64,000 nucleotides of DNA from Streptomyces sp. NBC_00490 (GTDB taxonomy: Bacteria; Actinomycetota; Actinomycetes; Streptomycetales; Streptomycetaceae). Under the pieces are notes generated by a model. It was given only the letters and a program-made list of their open reading frames with translations, was not told the origin of the DNA and ran no database searches. The stretch is from contig NZ_CP107869.1 of the NCBI RefSeq assembly GCF_036013645.1, positions 6,200,001-6,264,000 of the forward strand. Reading direction: 5' to 3'. This document shows, piece by piece, positions 45,091 through 54,256 of the stretch. Within the stretch, counting starts at the first letter, position 1; every line of letters starts with the position of its first letter. Made by a program: the position numbers and the translations under genes.

Positions 45091-45834
45091 ATGATCGTGG
45101 AACGCGCGTACGCCCATGTCGCCGAGGACGAGCTGGGTCCCGGCGGCGGCCCGGTGTGGCCGTGGTCGGTGCCGTGCGTGCGGCAGTTGCTCGACGACGG
45201 ACTGCGGTTCACCGCGCCGGTCACCTTCCTGGTCGGGGAGAACGGCTCGGGCAAGTCGACCCTCGTCGAGGCGCTGGCGGAGGCCTTCGGCCTCGACCCC
45301 TGGGGCGGGTCGGCGGGCCATCGCTACGCCGGTCCGCGGGAGCCGTCGGTGCTCGGCGGCCGGATGCGGTTCGAAGCGACCGTGGCCGGACGCCGGATGC
45401 TGCGGGGCCCCCACACCCGCCGCCGGGGCTTCTTCCTGCGGGCCGAGACCGCGCTCGACGCCCTCGGCCGCGAACGGAACACGGGCCGGCTGTCCGGCAC
45501 CCCGGAGGAGATGAGCCACGGCGAGGGCTTTCTGATGGCGTTCCGCGAGCGCTTCCTCGACCCCGGCCTGTACGTCCTGGACGAGCCGGAGTCCGCCCTG
45601 TCCTTCGCCTCCTGCCTCGAACTGGTGGGCGTGCTCGACGACCTCTCCCGGACGGGCGCCCAGATCATCTGCGCCACCCACTCACCCCTGCTCACCGCAC
45701 TGCCCGGCGCCGAGATCATCGAGGTCGGCGAGCACGGGATGCGCCCCGTGGAGTGGCACGAACTGGAGCTGGTCGAGCACTGGCGGCGCTATCTCAACGA
45801 CCCGAAGGCGTATCTGCGCCACATAGTCGGCTAG
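45091..45834 (+). CDS. Small ABC/SMC-like AAA ATPase
   Basis: 247 residues. Walker A is [12 protein letters not shown] near residue 50. The signature-like motif [11 protein letters not shown], Walker [13 protein letters not shown] and the H-loop ICATHSPLL complete an ABC ATPase of the RecF/SbcC/OLD-like kind rather than a transporter, since no membrane partner is present. Such ATPases often act on DNA ends or with nucleases; none is adjacent. It has a damage-type promoter and no ribosome site, with the ATG at the predicted start of transcription. Confidence 0.87.
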   Translation: MIVERAYAHVAEDELGPGGGPVWPWSVPCVRQLLDDGLRFTAPVTFLVGENGSGKSTLVEALAEAFGLDPWGGSAGHRYAGPREPSVLGGRMRFEATVAGRRMLRGPHTRRRGFFLRAETALDALGRERNTGRLSGTPEEMSHGEGFLMAFRERFLDPGLYVLDEPESALSFASCLELVGVLDDLSRTGAQIICATHSPLLTALPGAEIIEVGEHGMRPVEWHELELVEHWRRYLNDPKAYLRHIVG

Positions 45835-45836
45835 CC

Positions 45837-45864
45837 GGCCGCCGGCCCCGGCCGGACGGCGGCC
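45837..45864. terminator. Hairpin between the ATPase and kinase genes
   Basis: GGCCGCC (45837-45843) pairs with GGCGGCC (45858-45864), with further GC pairing inside. It lies between two convergent stops. Confidence 0.55.
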
Positions 45865-45874
45865 CGGGTGGCCC

Positions 45875-47653
45875 CTAGCTGGAACTCCGCAGGGCCGCCC
45901 ACGTCTGGGGACCCACCCTTCCGTCGACCTCCAGCCCCTTCGCGCCCTGGAACTGCTGGACCGCGGCCAGGGTGGCGTTGCCGAACCGGCCGTCCACGCC
46001 CGCGTCTCCGATGCCGTAGCCGCGTTTGGTGAGCATGCACTGGACCTGGACGACGCGCTGGCCCTTGTCGCCGTGTTTGGTGAGCTCGGTGCCGGAGTAG
46101 TAGGTGCAGTCGGAGATCCAGGCCGGGTCGGTGGGGGCGGTCGCGGTCTCGGTGACGGTGGCGGTCGGGGTGGGGTCGGCGCCGCCCGAGGTGCCGCCGG
46201 TACCGCCCTGGGTGGCCGTCGCGGAGGGCGTACCGGCGATGCCGTCACCGGATCCGGAGGAGCCGCCGTCCGGCTCCGTGAGATTCTCGTCCTCCTCCTT
46301 CGCCTGCTCCTTCCTCTCCTGCGCTGTGCTAGGGGAAGGGGAGGCGGAGGCGCCGGGCAGGGCCGAGACCCCCTCGGCGTCCGAGGCGGTGCCGGTGCTG
46401 GTGCTCGTGGTCGGCGCGTCCGAGGCCGCCTCGTCGTGGGACGGGCGGGTGAGGAAGAACGCGCTCGCGGCCACGGCGACCACGGCGAGGCACGCCACGA
46501 GGGCGAGGGCGGGCTTCTTCCGGCTGCGGCGGGCCTCGTTCTCACCGGGGGCGTACTGGCCGGGCGGCGTGGCGGGTCCGAACGCCCCGGGCGGCGTCGC
46601 GGGGCCGAGACCGGGCCCGGGGACGGGAGCTGCCGCCGGAGTCACCGGAGTCGCCGGTGCGCGGAGGTGGACGGTCTGCTCGGCCGAGGCCTCTTCCAGT
46701 AAGTCGCAGCCTTCCTGGCGGTCGACCAGACGGCCGGCCAGGGGCTCCTGCCAGTCGGGTGCCTCACCCTTCAACGCGGTCGCGGCCGCCGCGATCAGTT
46801 GCCGCGGAGTAGGGCGGCCGGCCGGGTCCTTGGCGAGGCAGGCGGTCAGCAGGGTCGCCAACGGGCCGTCCACGGGCCCGAGTTCGGACATCACCTCCGC
46901 CTTCGGCTCCTCGAAGGCCACCCGGTGCATGACATCGACCCCGGTCCCGTCGCCGAACGGGGCGTGCCCGGTGGCGGCGTAGATCAGCGTGCCCGCGAGG
47001 GAGAAGACGTCGGAGGCACCGTCGCAGCGGCCCTCCCGCAGATACTCGGGGGACATGAACGCGGGCGTGCCGACCCGGCTGCCGGTGCCGGTGATCGCGC
47101 TGCTGTCGACGGCCTGCGAGATGCCGAAGTCGATGACGTGCACGCCGCGCGTGGACAGCAGGACGTTGGACGGCTTGAGATCCCGGTGTACGACCCCGGC
47201 GTCGGCCAGCGCCGAGAGGGCCTGTCCGAGCTCCGCCACCAGTCGCCACACACCGGTCGGCTCCAGCCTGCCGCCATGGCGCACGGCGTCGGCGAGGTTG
47301 ATGCCGGGGACGTACTGGGTGGCCATCCAGAGCAGTTCGTGCTCGAACCCGGTGCCGAGCAGCCGCGGCGCGTGCGGGGTGTCGACCCGCCGGTGCACGG
47401 TGGCCTCCCGCTCGAACCGCCGCCGGAACTCCGGGTCCTCGGCGTACTCGGGCCGGATCACCTTCACCGCGGCGAGCCCCGCGGTGTCGTCGGCGGGCCG
47501 TGCCAGATAGACCCGGCCCATCCCACCGCTGCCGAGCCGCCCGAGCGGCACGTACGGTCCGATCCGGGCGGGGTCGGCGGGCTGCAGTGGATCGGCGCCC
47601 GCCTGTATGAGCGCGGCGCGGTACGGCGGCGTGGGGTGCCGCTGGTCCGTCAT
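45875..47653 (-). CDS. Ser/Thr protein kinase with extracellular peptidoglycan-binding domain
   Basis: 592 residues. The cytoplasmic kinase domain spans ~33-290: Gly loop GRLGSGGMGRVY, Lys64 in AAVKVI, catalytic HRDLKPSNVLL, DFGIS and APE-like SPEYL. A Pro-rich linker precedes one membrane helix (KPALALVACLAVVAVAASAFFLT). After a Ser/Thr/Glu-rich stalk comes a C-terminal PG_binding_1 domain (VVQVQCMLTKRGYGIGDAGVDGRFGNATLAAVQQFQ). It resembles PknB-type sensors with a different wall-binding module and may sense peptidoglycan. Start ATG 47653 after GGGGGA. Confidence 0.93.
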   Translation of the reverse strand: MTDQRHPTPPYRAALIQAGADPLQPADPARIGPYVPLGRLGSGGMGRVYLARPADDTAGLAAVKVIRPEYAEDPEFRRRFEREATVHRRVDTPHAPRLLGTGFEHELLWMATQYVPGINLADAVRHGGRLEPTGVWRLVAELGQALSALADAGVVHRDLKPSNVLLSTRGVHVIDFGISQAVDSSAITGTGSRVGTPAFMSPEYLREGRCDGASDVFSLAGTLIYAATGHAPFGDGTGVDVMHRVAFEEPKAEVMSELGPVDGPLATLLTACLAKDPAGRPTPRQLIAAAATALKGEAPDWQEPLAGRLVDRQEGCDLLEEASAEQTVHLRAPATPVTPAAAPVPGPGLGPATPPGAFGPATPPGQYAPGENEARRSRKKPALALVACLAVVAVAASAFFLTRPSHDEAASDAPTTSTSTGTASDAEGVSALPGASASPSPSTAQERKEQAKEEDENLTEPDGGSSGSGDGIAGTPSATATQGGTGGTSGGADPTPTATVTETATAPTDPAWISDCTYYSGTELTKHGDKGQRVVQVQCMLTKRGYGIGDAGVDGRFGNATLAAVQQFQGAKGLEVDGRVGPQTWAALRSSS

Positions 47654-47755
47654 GTGTCCCCCGAGTGCTGTTCTGCCTCAACGTGCCCAGGCGTCACGCC
47701 AGTTGAAGTGAGGCTAGCGTGCCCGGGTCGGGGGGATCGGGCGTATGTGCGAGAA

Positions 47756-47789
47756 GGCTGCGGCGCGCCAGAGCGGGAGCGCCGCAGCC
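47756..47789. terminator. Hairpin upstream of the kinase gene
   Basis: GGCTGCGGCGC (47756-47766) pairs perfectly with GCGCCGCAGCC (47779-47789). It is one of three hairpins in the 350-bp gap 47654-48003, which has no gene. A further stem CCTCTCCG/CGGAGAGG lies near 47965-47990. Confidence 0.55.
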
Positions 47790-47901
47790 CGTTCCCGAAG
47801 GCTACGTGCAGGTGCGCTTCCCGAGCCGTGGCGGCACGGCGGAAGACGTGCCGTGGCGCCCGGACGTCGAAGGGTGGGCAGGTCGCCCGATTCCATGAGG
47901 G

Positions 47902-47935
47902 CCACCCTCCCCCGGTCCAACGAGGGGGAGGGTGG
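47902..47935 (-). terminator. Terminator after the inhibitor-like gene
   Basis: CCACCCTCCCCC (47902-47913) pairs perfectly with GGGGGAGGGTGG (47924-47935), loop of 10 nt. It lies 70-100 bp beyond the stop of the secreted inhibitor-like gene. Confidence 0.7.
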
Positions 47936-48003
47936 AGGACGTTCCACGAAGGGTCCGAAGCCTCTCCGTGATACGGCCTGTCAGGCGGAGAGGTCGGGGC
48001 GAA

Positions 48004-48495
48004 TCAGCAGGGGCGCAGCGAGTAGATCGGGTCCCAGGTCGCCGTGCCGGCCTGGTACGCCGTCGACGACCAGCGCTCGCTGCCGTCCTTGTTGTAGAAC
48101 CTGGCGACCGTGCCGGGCGTCTGGTTGTTGGTGAACGGGCCGTCGCCGGTCCAGTTGGAGACGGTCCACGTCTGGCACTTGTAGAAGTCGAACTTGGTGC
48201 CCTTGACAACCATGCACAGGTGGCCGTAGCCGCAGGCCAGGTCCTGGGTGCTGAAGACGCCCTTCGGGGCCTTGGTGACGTCGAGGCCGTCGTAGGCGAT
48301 CTTGTCGGCGGAGGCGGACAGCACCTTCTGTTCCTTGCCGAGCACTTCGTCGGCGGTCTGCTGGAGGCTGGTCACCCGGGTGCCGTCGGGGTGATAGCCG
48401 CCGGTCGGTCCGGTCGCGGCGGTGGCCGCGACCGTGGAGCCGGCGAGCAGGGCGGTGGCCGCGACGAGCAGTGCGGCGGGCTTGACGATGTTCAT
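48004..48495 (-). CDS. Secreted peptidase inhibitor I36-like protein
   Basis: 163 residues. ATG 48495 follows GGGGGAACC. The signal peptide MNIVKPAALLVAATALLAGS ends near TVAATAAT. The mature part has four Cys and the pattern DLACGYGHLCMVV...FYKCQTW...WTGDGPFTNNQTPGT, as in the I36 (Streptomyces metalloproteinase inhibitor-like) family. It is probably an extracellular small beta-sandwich protein; inhibition is not proven for most members. Confidence 0.75.
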   Translation of the reverse strand: MNIVKPAALLVAATALLAGSTVAATAATGPTGGYHPDGTRVTSLQQTADEVLGKEQKVLSASADKIAYDGLDVTKAPKGVFSTQDLACGYGHLCMVVKGTKFDFYKCQTWTVSNWTGDGPFTNNQTPGTVARFYNKDGSERWSSTAYQAGTATWDPIYSLRPC

Positions 48496-48584
48496 GATGG
48501 TTCCCCCATGAATGAACGCGGTCGGTGTTTCCGGGACCACCGTCGCAGGGGGCGTCGCGGGCAGGTACCTCAGAACTCTCAGGG

Positions 48585-50084
48585 TCACTGCCCGCCGGAC
48601 GGGGTGTACTCCTTGAGCCAGTGAGCGACGCGGGCGGCGTAGGCACGCTGGTTCGGGGGAACGCCGCCCGCGGCGTTCACCTTTTTGTACGAGGTCCGGT
48701 AGGAGGCCGCGAGCAGCACCCGGCGGTCACCGGGCAGCGAGGTCTTCAGACGCGGTTCGATGAAGCAGAGGTAGCGGCTCATCGCCGGGATCGACTGCGC
48801 GGGGGTCAGGGGCGGTGCGGGAGTCTCCTTCGCCGGTATGCCATCCGCCCGGATCCACCAGCGCAGGACGCTCGGGGTCCAGCGGGCGATGCCGTACTCG
48901 TTGTTGGCGGGATCCGACAGCTCCGGATCGAAGTCGCTCTCCGTCTTGAGCATCGCGGCGAGCAACGCCGGGGTGACCTCCGCCTGTTGGCAGTCATGGG
49001 CGGAGTCGACGATGAGACGACGGTAGGCCACGGGAACACCTTTGCCGGTACGCAGCTCGGCGGCGCCGTAGGACGCTGCGTCAGCGGTGTTCTTGGCGTC
49101 GGAACCGTCGTCCTGGCCCGCCCAGACGCCGAACCCCAGCGCGACGACAGCGACGGCAGCCAGCACGGCGGCGGTCGTACGACGGGAGCGGCGCCACCGC
49201 AGTCGGGGCGAGCGGTCCGCGCCCGCCGCGGCCTCCACCCGCCGTAACAGCGCCTGCGTGCCGATGCGTTCGGCGTGCGTCCGCGCCAGACACTCCCGCA
49301 CGATCTCCCGCCAGGCGTCCGGCAGTTCGGGCGACAGACGCAGCTCGTCGGTGCCCCGGGCGTACGCGGCTGCCGCGTCCCGGCGGGCCGACGGGGTGCC
49401 GCCGGGCAGCGGGAAGGAACCGGTGAGCAGCAGATGGGCCAGGACGCCGAACGCCCAGACGTCGGCGGAGGGCCGGATACGGCGGCCGCGTTCACCGATC
49501 TCCGACCACAGCAGCTCCGGCGGTGTGTAGTCCGGCGTGGAGAAGGCGGGCGTGTACGCGTGCGTGCCCTCCAGCTCCGCCGCCATGTTGAAGTCGGCCA
49601 GTCGCGCCGAACCGTCCGCCATGAGCAGCACATTGGCCGGTTTCAGGTCCCCGTGCACCCACCCGGCACGGTGCAGCTGGGCCAGGCCCTCGCAGATCTG
49701 CGCGAGAAGAGGACCGGGCGCCGGGAGCCGTAGGGCGTTCAGGGAGCCTTCCGCCTTCTCCAGTACTAGGACGGTGGCGCCGTCGAGTTCGGGGCGCTCC
49801 GGGTCGTCGACGACGAGCGTCTCGTACATCCGGATCAGCCGCGGCTGCTTCAGCCGGCGGTGCAACTCGACCTCGCGGTCGACGAGTTCGCGCAGATGGG
49901 CCAGTTGGCGGGGTGTTCCGGTGCCGGTCGGCAGGAACTTCAGGGCGGCGATGCGCGGGTCGCCGTCGCCGGTGCGGCGGCCCTCGTACACGCTGCCGAA
50001 GGCGCCCGTGGCGAGGGGCTCGCGCACCTCCCAGCCACCCACCCGGTACCCCTTCGGCACCGGGACGGCGTAGGGCTCGGTCAC
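48585..50084 (-). CDS. Ser/Thr kinase fused to an extracellular lysozyme/transglycosylase-like domain
   Basis: 499 residues from GTG 50084. The kinase domain (~15-280) has GAFGSVYEG, Lys49 in IAALKFL, HGDLKPANVLL and DFNMA; HGD and DFN replace the usual HRD and DFG. One membrane helix follows (TTAAVLAAVAVVALGFGVWAG). The outer ~165 residues look like an SLT/lysozyme-fold domain: ALLAAMLKTESDFDPELSDPANNEYGIARW, with the catalytic-type Glu in KTES, then MSRYLCFIEPRL and VLLAASYRTSYKKVNAAGG. The GTG overlaps the FHA gene stop (GTGA), so it is coupled to an FHA protein. Confidence 0.87.
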   Translation of the reverse strand: MTEPYAVPVPKGYRVGGWEVREPLATGAFGSVYEGRRTGDGDPRIAALKFLPTGTGTPRQLAHLRELVDREVELHRRLKQPRLIRMYETLVVDDPERPELDGATVLVLEKAEGSLNALRLPAPGPLLAQICEGLAQLHRAGWVHGDLKPANVLLMADGSARLADFNMAAELEGTHAYTPAFSTPDYTPPELLWSEIGERGRRIRPSADVWAFGVLAHLLLTGSFPLPGGTPSARRDAAAAYARGTDELRLSPELPDAWREIVRECLARTHAERIGTQALLRRVEAAAGADRSPRLRWRRSRRTTAAVLAAVAVVALGFGVWAGQDDGSDAKNTADAASYGAAELRTGKGVPVAYRRLIVDSAHDCQQAEVTPALLAAMLKTESDFDPELSDPANNEYGIARWTPSVLRWWIRADGIPAKETPAPPLTPAQSIPAMSRYLCFIEPRLKTSLPGDRRVLLAASYRTSYKKVNAAGGVPPNQRAYAARVAHWLKEYTPSGGQ

Positions 50085-50827
50085 CGGGCCACCCGGTCGG
50101 ACGGCTCCGTCAGGACGACCAGGTCGTCCTCCCGTACGAGATCGAAGCGGAGCGCCAGCGAGACCAGCGACTCCTTCTTGCCGTTGAGGCGCGGGCCGCT
50201 GTCGGCCTCGTCCGGGCCGGGCTTGAGGCGCAGCTTCACGGCGAGGTAGTCGATGTTCCACTGCACCGAAGTGCGCGACGCGGCGGGCCAGTTGGGGCGC
50301 AGCCGGTCCACGACCTGGTCGACGGTGGGCAGCGGGGCGTGCGGTGCGCCGCGCAGCCGGGGTTCGCACAGGGCGGCGAGGACCGCGAAGTAGCGTTTGG
50401 AGGGGTCCAGCGAGAACGCGGCGGCCGTGGTGTCACCGTCCCGCTCGCTCTCGCCGTCCCGGTAGTCGTGGCGAGGCGCCCACACCTCGACGGGCAGCAG
50501 ATCACCGGCCGCGGGCAGCACGATCCGCGAGAACTCGAAGGGGACGGGGGCGTCCAGACGCCCCGGGCCGACCTTGATGTGCTCGCCGGCGCCCTCCGGG
50601 TTCTCGACGACGTACGTCTGTTCCCGGCTGAGGTTGCTGAGGATCCAGAAGGCGCCCTGCGCGGTGATCTCACCGGCTCTGCGGGACACCCCGTCATGGG
50701 CGATCCGCAGGTCGTTCTCCCGGGCGGACCGGCCGAAGGTGAGGCGCTCGCCGGGGGCGAGCCTGATCTGGGTGCGGTTTCGCTCGTCCTCCGTGGTCGG
50801 CGGAGGTACCACGATGATGCTGTACAA
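50081..50827 (-). CDS. FHA domain protein
   Basis: 248 residues. The N-terminal FHA domain (~12-90) has LTFGRSARENDLRI and VSRRAGEI, the Gly-Arg and Ser-Arg phosphothreonine-binding positions. The C-terminal ~100 residues (KRYFAVLAALCEPRL...TVDQVVDRLRPNWP) form a helical, winged-helix-like region. It is in an operon with the kinase-SLT gene (4-bp overlap) and is likely its phospho-dependent partner or substrate. Confidence 0.88.
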   Translation of the reverse strand: MYSIIVVPPPTTEDERNRTQIRLAPGERLTFGRSARENDLRIAHDGVSRRAGEITAQGAFWILSNLSREQTYVVENPEGAGEHIKVGPGRLDAPVPFEFSRIVLPAAGDLLPVEVWAPRHDYRDGESERDGDTTAAAFSLDPSKRYFAVLAALCEPRLRGAPHAPLPTVDQVVDRLRPNWPAASRTSVQWNIDYLAVKLRLKPGPDEADSGPRLNGKKESLVSLALRFDLVREDDLVVLTEPSDRVAR

Positions 50828-50880
50828 GGTGCGTCTCCCCGTGCCTGACAGCTACCGCATCAGCCTAGGGCGACGCACCA

Positions 50881-50917
50881 GGGCCGTGTCTCCCCTCGTA
50901 CGGGTGAGACACGGCCC
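50881..50917 (-). terminator. Terminator upstream of the FHA gene
   Basis: GGGCCGTGTCTC (50881-50892) pairs perfectly with GAGACACGGCCC (50906-50917). It ends the transcript of the membrane protein gene at 50987. Confidence 0.8.
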
Positions 50918-50986
50918 TTGGACAGGATTGGCGCGAACTGTTCAGTCGCGAACGGGGTGTTCGCCGACGGTTCGGTCACGCACCGT

Positions 50987-51628
50987 TCAGTAGCGCGGGC
51001 GCGCGAACCAGGCGGTGCCGCTCGGCGTGACCGGGGCGGCCGCGATGATGCCGCCGAAGATGAGCCACAGCAGCGGGCCGATGACCGCCGAGGCGAACCC
51101 GGAGTCGAGGCCGACGAACAGGCTGACGAGACCGACGATGGCACCGAGCGCGCCGTAGATCACCGTGGTGATCCGGATGCCCTGGCCGCCCCGGCCGAAC
51201 TTGACGCCCAGGGTGATGGACAGGGTCGCCAGCGCGGCGGCGAGCAGGGCGAAGACGCCGAAGACACCGGCCGCCATGTCGGCGCCGTCACTGCCCGTGC
51301 TGAACCCGAGCTCGTCGGCGCCGTCCGACACATCGCTCGCGAACGCGGCGAAGTAGAGGAAGGCCAGCGCGCCGATGATCTGCACCGCCGAGATGATGAA
51401 CAGGAAGACACGGGCCGTCACCAGGAGGCCCGGCATCGACTGCGGCACCATGTTGTTGCCGCCCGGGTAGCCGGGGTACGCCGGCTGCTGCGGGTAACCG
51501 GGGTACGCCTGGTGCTGCGGCGGGATGCCGGGCGGCGGCGGGGCCTGCTGCGGGTAGCCGTAACCGGGAGCGGGCGGCGGCTGCTGGGGCGGGGGCCCGT
51601 AAGGGTTGTTCGGATCGCCGAAACTCAT
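50987..51628 (-). CDS. Pro-rich N-terminus four-helix membrane protein
   Basis: 213 residues. ATG 51628 has GGAGGAA upstream. The first ~75 residues are Pro/Gln/Tyr-rich (PPPQQPPPAPGYGYPQQ). Four membrane helices follow: LLVTARVFLFIISAVQIIGALAFLYF, MAAGVFGVFALLAAALATLSITLG, ITTVIYGALGAIVGLVSLFVGL and AVIGPLLWLIFGGIIAAA. Function unknown; this is a common architecture in actinobacterial envelope proteins. Confidence 0.8.
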   Translation of the reverse strand: MSFGDPNNPYGPPPQQPPPAPGYGYPQQAPPPPGIPPQHQAYPGYPQQPAYPGYPGGNNMVPQSMPGLLVTARVFLFIISAVQIIGALAFLYFAAFASDVSDGADELGFSTGSDGADMAAGVFGVFALLAAALATLSITLGVKFGRGGQGIRITTVIYGALGAIVGLVSLFVGLDSGFASAVIGPLLWLIFGGIIAAAPVTPSGTAWFARPRY

Positions 51629-51890
51629 GGCGGTGTTCCTCCGTTTTACCGAATGTGCGGGGACGACGAGCGGCACGGTTCGGAGGAATGTTCAACAGAT
51701 GCGGTTCGTCCCCCCGGTACAGCCCGCGGCACTGTGGCCACAATCGTTCTTCAGTGGCCGGTTCGTTGTCCAGCCGCAATCCACATGTGTTGTGCAAGTG
51801 CAACATCGCTGATCATGAGCGGATACGGCGGGACAGTCGCCCGGGGACCCGGATTGGAACCGGGACCCGGTCATCCGCGAGGATGGGGTC

Positions 51891-52745
51891 ATGACCGCCC
51901 AGATTCTCGATGGCAAGGCCACCGCAGCCGCGATCAAGTCCGATCTGACCGCCCGCGTGGCGGTGCTGAAGGAGAAGGGCATCACGCCCGGCCTCGGCAC
52001 GATCCTCGTCGGGACCGATCCCGGCAGCCAGAAGTACGTCGCCGGCAAGCACCGCGACTGCGCCCAGGTCGGTATCGCCTCCATCCAGCGCGAACTGCCG
52101 GAGACGGCGACGCAGGAGGAGATCGAGGCGGCGGTGCGGGAGTTGAACGAGGACCCCGCCTGCACCGGCTACATCGTCCAGCTGCCCCTCCCCAAGGGCA
52201 TCGACGAGAACCGCATCCTGGAGCTGATGGACCCGGACAAGGACGCCGACGGCCTCCACCCGATGAACCTCGGCCGCCTGGTGCTCAACGAGCCGGCCCC
52301 GCTGCCCTGCACCCCCAACGGCGTCCTCACCCTGCTCCGTCAGTACGGCGTGGAGATCAAGGGCGCCGAGGTCGTGGTCGTCGGCCGCGGTGTCACCATC
52401 GGCCGCCCGATGCCGCTGCTGCTCACCCGCCGCAGCGAGAACGCGACCGTGACCCAGTGCCACACCGGCACCCGCGACCTGTCCTCGCACCTCAAGCGCG
52501 CGGACATCATCGTCGCCGCCGCCGGCTCCGCCCATCTGATCCGGCCCGAGGACGTGAAGCCGGGCGCCGCCGTTCTCGACGTCGGCGTCTCGCGCAGCGC
52601 CGAGGGCAAGATCGTGGGCGATGTCCACCCCGGCGTCGCCGAGGTGGCCGGCTGGATCTCCCCGAACCCCGGCGGTGTCGGCCCGATGACCCGGGCCCAG
52701 CTGCTCGTCAACGTGGTCGAGGCGGCGGAGCGCAGTGCAGGCTGA
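51891..52745 (+). CDS. folD: Methylene-THF dehydrogenase/cyclohydrolase
   Basis: 284 residues, normal length. [14 protein letters not shown] holds the catalytic Lys near residue 56. [23 protein letters not shown] and the NADP-binding [13 protein letters not shown] follow, ending with [15 protein letters not shown]. It makes 10-formyl-THF for PurN and PurH. Start ATG 51891 after GAGGATGG. Its end overlaps the next gene by 11 bp. Confidence 0.97.
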   Translation: MTAQILDGKATAAAIKSDLTARVAVLKEKGITPGLGTILVGTDPGSQKYVAGKHRDCAQVGIASIQRELPETATQEEIEAAVRELNEDPACTGYIVQLPLPKGIDENRILELMDPDKDADGLHPMNLGRLVLNEPAPLPCTPNGVLTLLRQYGVEIKGAEVVVVGRGVTIGRPMPLLLTRRSENATVTQCHTGTRDLSSHLKRADIIVAAAGSAHLIRPEDVKPGAAVLDVGVSRSAEGKIVGDVHPGVAEVAGWISPNPGGVGPMTRAQLLVNVVEAAERSAG

Positions 52746-53229
52746 CACGACGCCCCCGGAGGGCCAGGACGCGGCGGAAGGCGCGGACATCGAGGTGCGG
52801 GACGCGATCAGCGCCCCCGACGCCGAGGGCCGGCCGCGCCGCACCACCCGCCGTTTCCCGCTGTTCACCAAGGACACCGCACGCCCCGAGGGCGGCGGCC
52901 GGGCCGCGCCGAGTGATGCCCCCGCGCCCGCACGGCAGTGGCCGATCCTCCTCGTGCTCGGCGCGGTCGCGGTCGGTCTGCTGATGACCGCGCTCGACGT
53001 CTTCCGCTACGGCACGATGCTGATCGGCGCCGCGCTGGTGGCCGGAGCCGTGCTGCGCTGGCTGGTGCGGGACGTCGGCATGCTCGCGGTGCGCTCCCGC
53101 TTCACGGACATCGTCACCTACGGCCTGCTGGGCGCGGTGATCGTCCTGCTGTCGATGATGGCCCAGCCGAACCCCTGGCTGGAGATCCCGTTCCTGAAGG
53201 ACACCCTGCACTTCACGGTCGACAGCTAG
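52735..53229 (+). CDS. DUF3017 membrane protein
   Basis: 164 residues from GTG 52735, overlapping the folD end by 11 bp. The N-terminal ~65 residues are acidic and polar. Three helices follow: [38 protein letters not shown] and [21 protein letters not shown]. This DUF3017 layout is conserved directly after folD in actinobacteria. Role unknown. Confidence 0.85.
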   Translation: MQADTTPPEGQDAAEGADIEVRDAISAPDAEGRPRRTTRRFPLFTKDTARPEGGGRAAPSDAPAPARQWPILLVLGAVAVGLLMTALDVFRYGTMLIGAALVAGAVLRWLVRDVGMLAVRSRFTDIVTYGLLGAVIVLLSMMAQPNPWLEIPFLKDTLHFTVDS

Positions 53230-53443
53230 GTGCTCCCCGCGAACGACGACGGCGGCCCGTCCTCTCCCCCGAGTAAGGACGGGCCGCTGTCTGCGTCCAC
53301 CTTCTTGTACGGCGAACACCCCGTTCAACGGCTGTCAGTGCGCTGTGGCACGGAAGTGACCGTTCCGCTACGGTGTCCGGTCCCTGCCACAAGGGGAACC
53401 GTTCGCCTCCCTGACGTCGTCCGACACCGTGGAGGTGAGCTGG

Positions 53444-53917
53444 ATGGGTGCCTGGCAGTCACTGCCGGACGATCTGCCGCCGGAGGTGCGGCACTTCGTG
53501 GAGCAGCTGCGGCGGCTCAAGGACCGTACGGGCCTCAGCCTGGCCTCGCTCGGTGCGCGCACCGCGTACAGCAAGTCCTCCTGGCACCGCTATCTCAACG
53601 CCACGCAGCCGCCGCCCCGGCAGGCGGTGACCGCCCTGTGCCGGATCGTCGGTCTCGCCGACGCCGACGTGGAGCGCGTCAAGGTCCGCTGGGAACTCGC
53701 CGTCCAGGCCTGGCCCCGCACGGCGGCCGTCCCGGACCGGCCGGGGGGTGCGGAGCGGGCGCAGGAGTACGAGGACGACCCCACGCTGCCGTGGTGGGAC
53801 ACCCCGCCGGAAGAGAAGGCGGAGAAGCGGGACGACGGCCGGCTGCTGCGGTACGCGGGACTGCTGCTGCTCCTGCTGCTCGTCGTCGCGGTCGGCGGCA
53901 TCGTGGCTTTTGGGTAA
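53444..53917 (+). CDS. XRE HTH protein with C-terminal membrane anchor
   Basis: 157 residues. ATG 53444 has GGAGGTGAG 5 nt upstream. The HTH (~10-65) reads VEQLRRLKDRTGLSLASLGARTAYSKSSWHRYLNA. An acidic linker and a C-terminal membrane helix (LLLLLLLVVAVGGIVAFG) follow. It is a paralogue of the next gene but lacks an outer domain. It may be a membrane-tethered regulator. Confidence 0.82.
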   Translation: MGAWQSLPDDLPPEVRHFVEQLRRLKDRTGLSLASLGARTAYSKSSWHRYLNATQPPPRQAVTALCRIVGLADADVERVKVRWELAVQAWPRTAAVPDRPGGAERAQEYEDDPTLPWWDTPPEEKAEKRDDGRLLRYAGLLLLLLLVVAVGGIVAFG

Positions 53918-54256
53918 GTTTCGCGCTGAAGCGGCAAGTGTGAAAAAATGTGTGCCCTCTATGTGTCGATGTATTGACAAGTTCGCGGATGTGCGACGAA
54001 GTCGTTCAACGCCCGCGTTAGCGTGGCCAATCGGGACGGTCCGGGACGTCCCGCCGCTGGAGGACTGGACCGCGGCGTGGTGGGCGTGCAACGGTGCATG
54101 CCCACAGCCCCGACGCACCCGTGCGCCCCCACCCCGGGAACTGAGATCCTTGGCGGGCGCATCCCTGTGGGTAGCCAGAGGGGGACTCGGCAGAGGGCAC
54201 CACACGCGGGGAAGCGCAGCAACAGCCAGCACGACCGGGGGGAAGAGGGGGAAGCA
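53918..54256. other. Spacer between two XRE genes
   Basis: About 340 bp without a gene. An unusually AT-rich patch (53932-53990) includes a consensus -35 TTGACA at 53974-53979, without a clear -10. A TAGCGT box is at 54019-54024. The downstream half is presumably the leader of the gene at 54257. Confidence 0.4.

Noticed and set aside
53332..53354. CTGTCAGTG-N8-CACGGA upstream of the XRE gene as another PafBC promoter
   Set aside because: The first base and most of the -10 box deviate, and the gene starts 90 bp further on with a good ribosome site.
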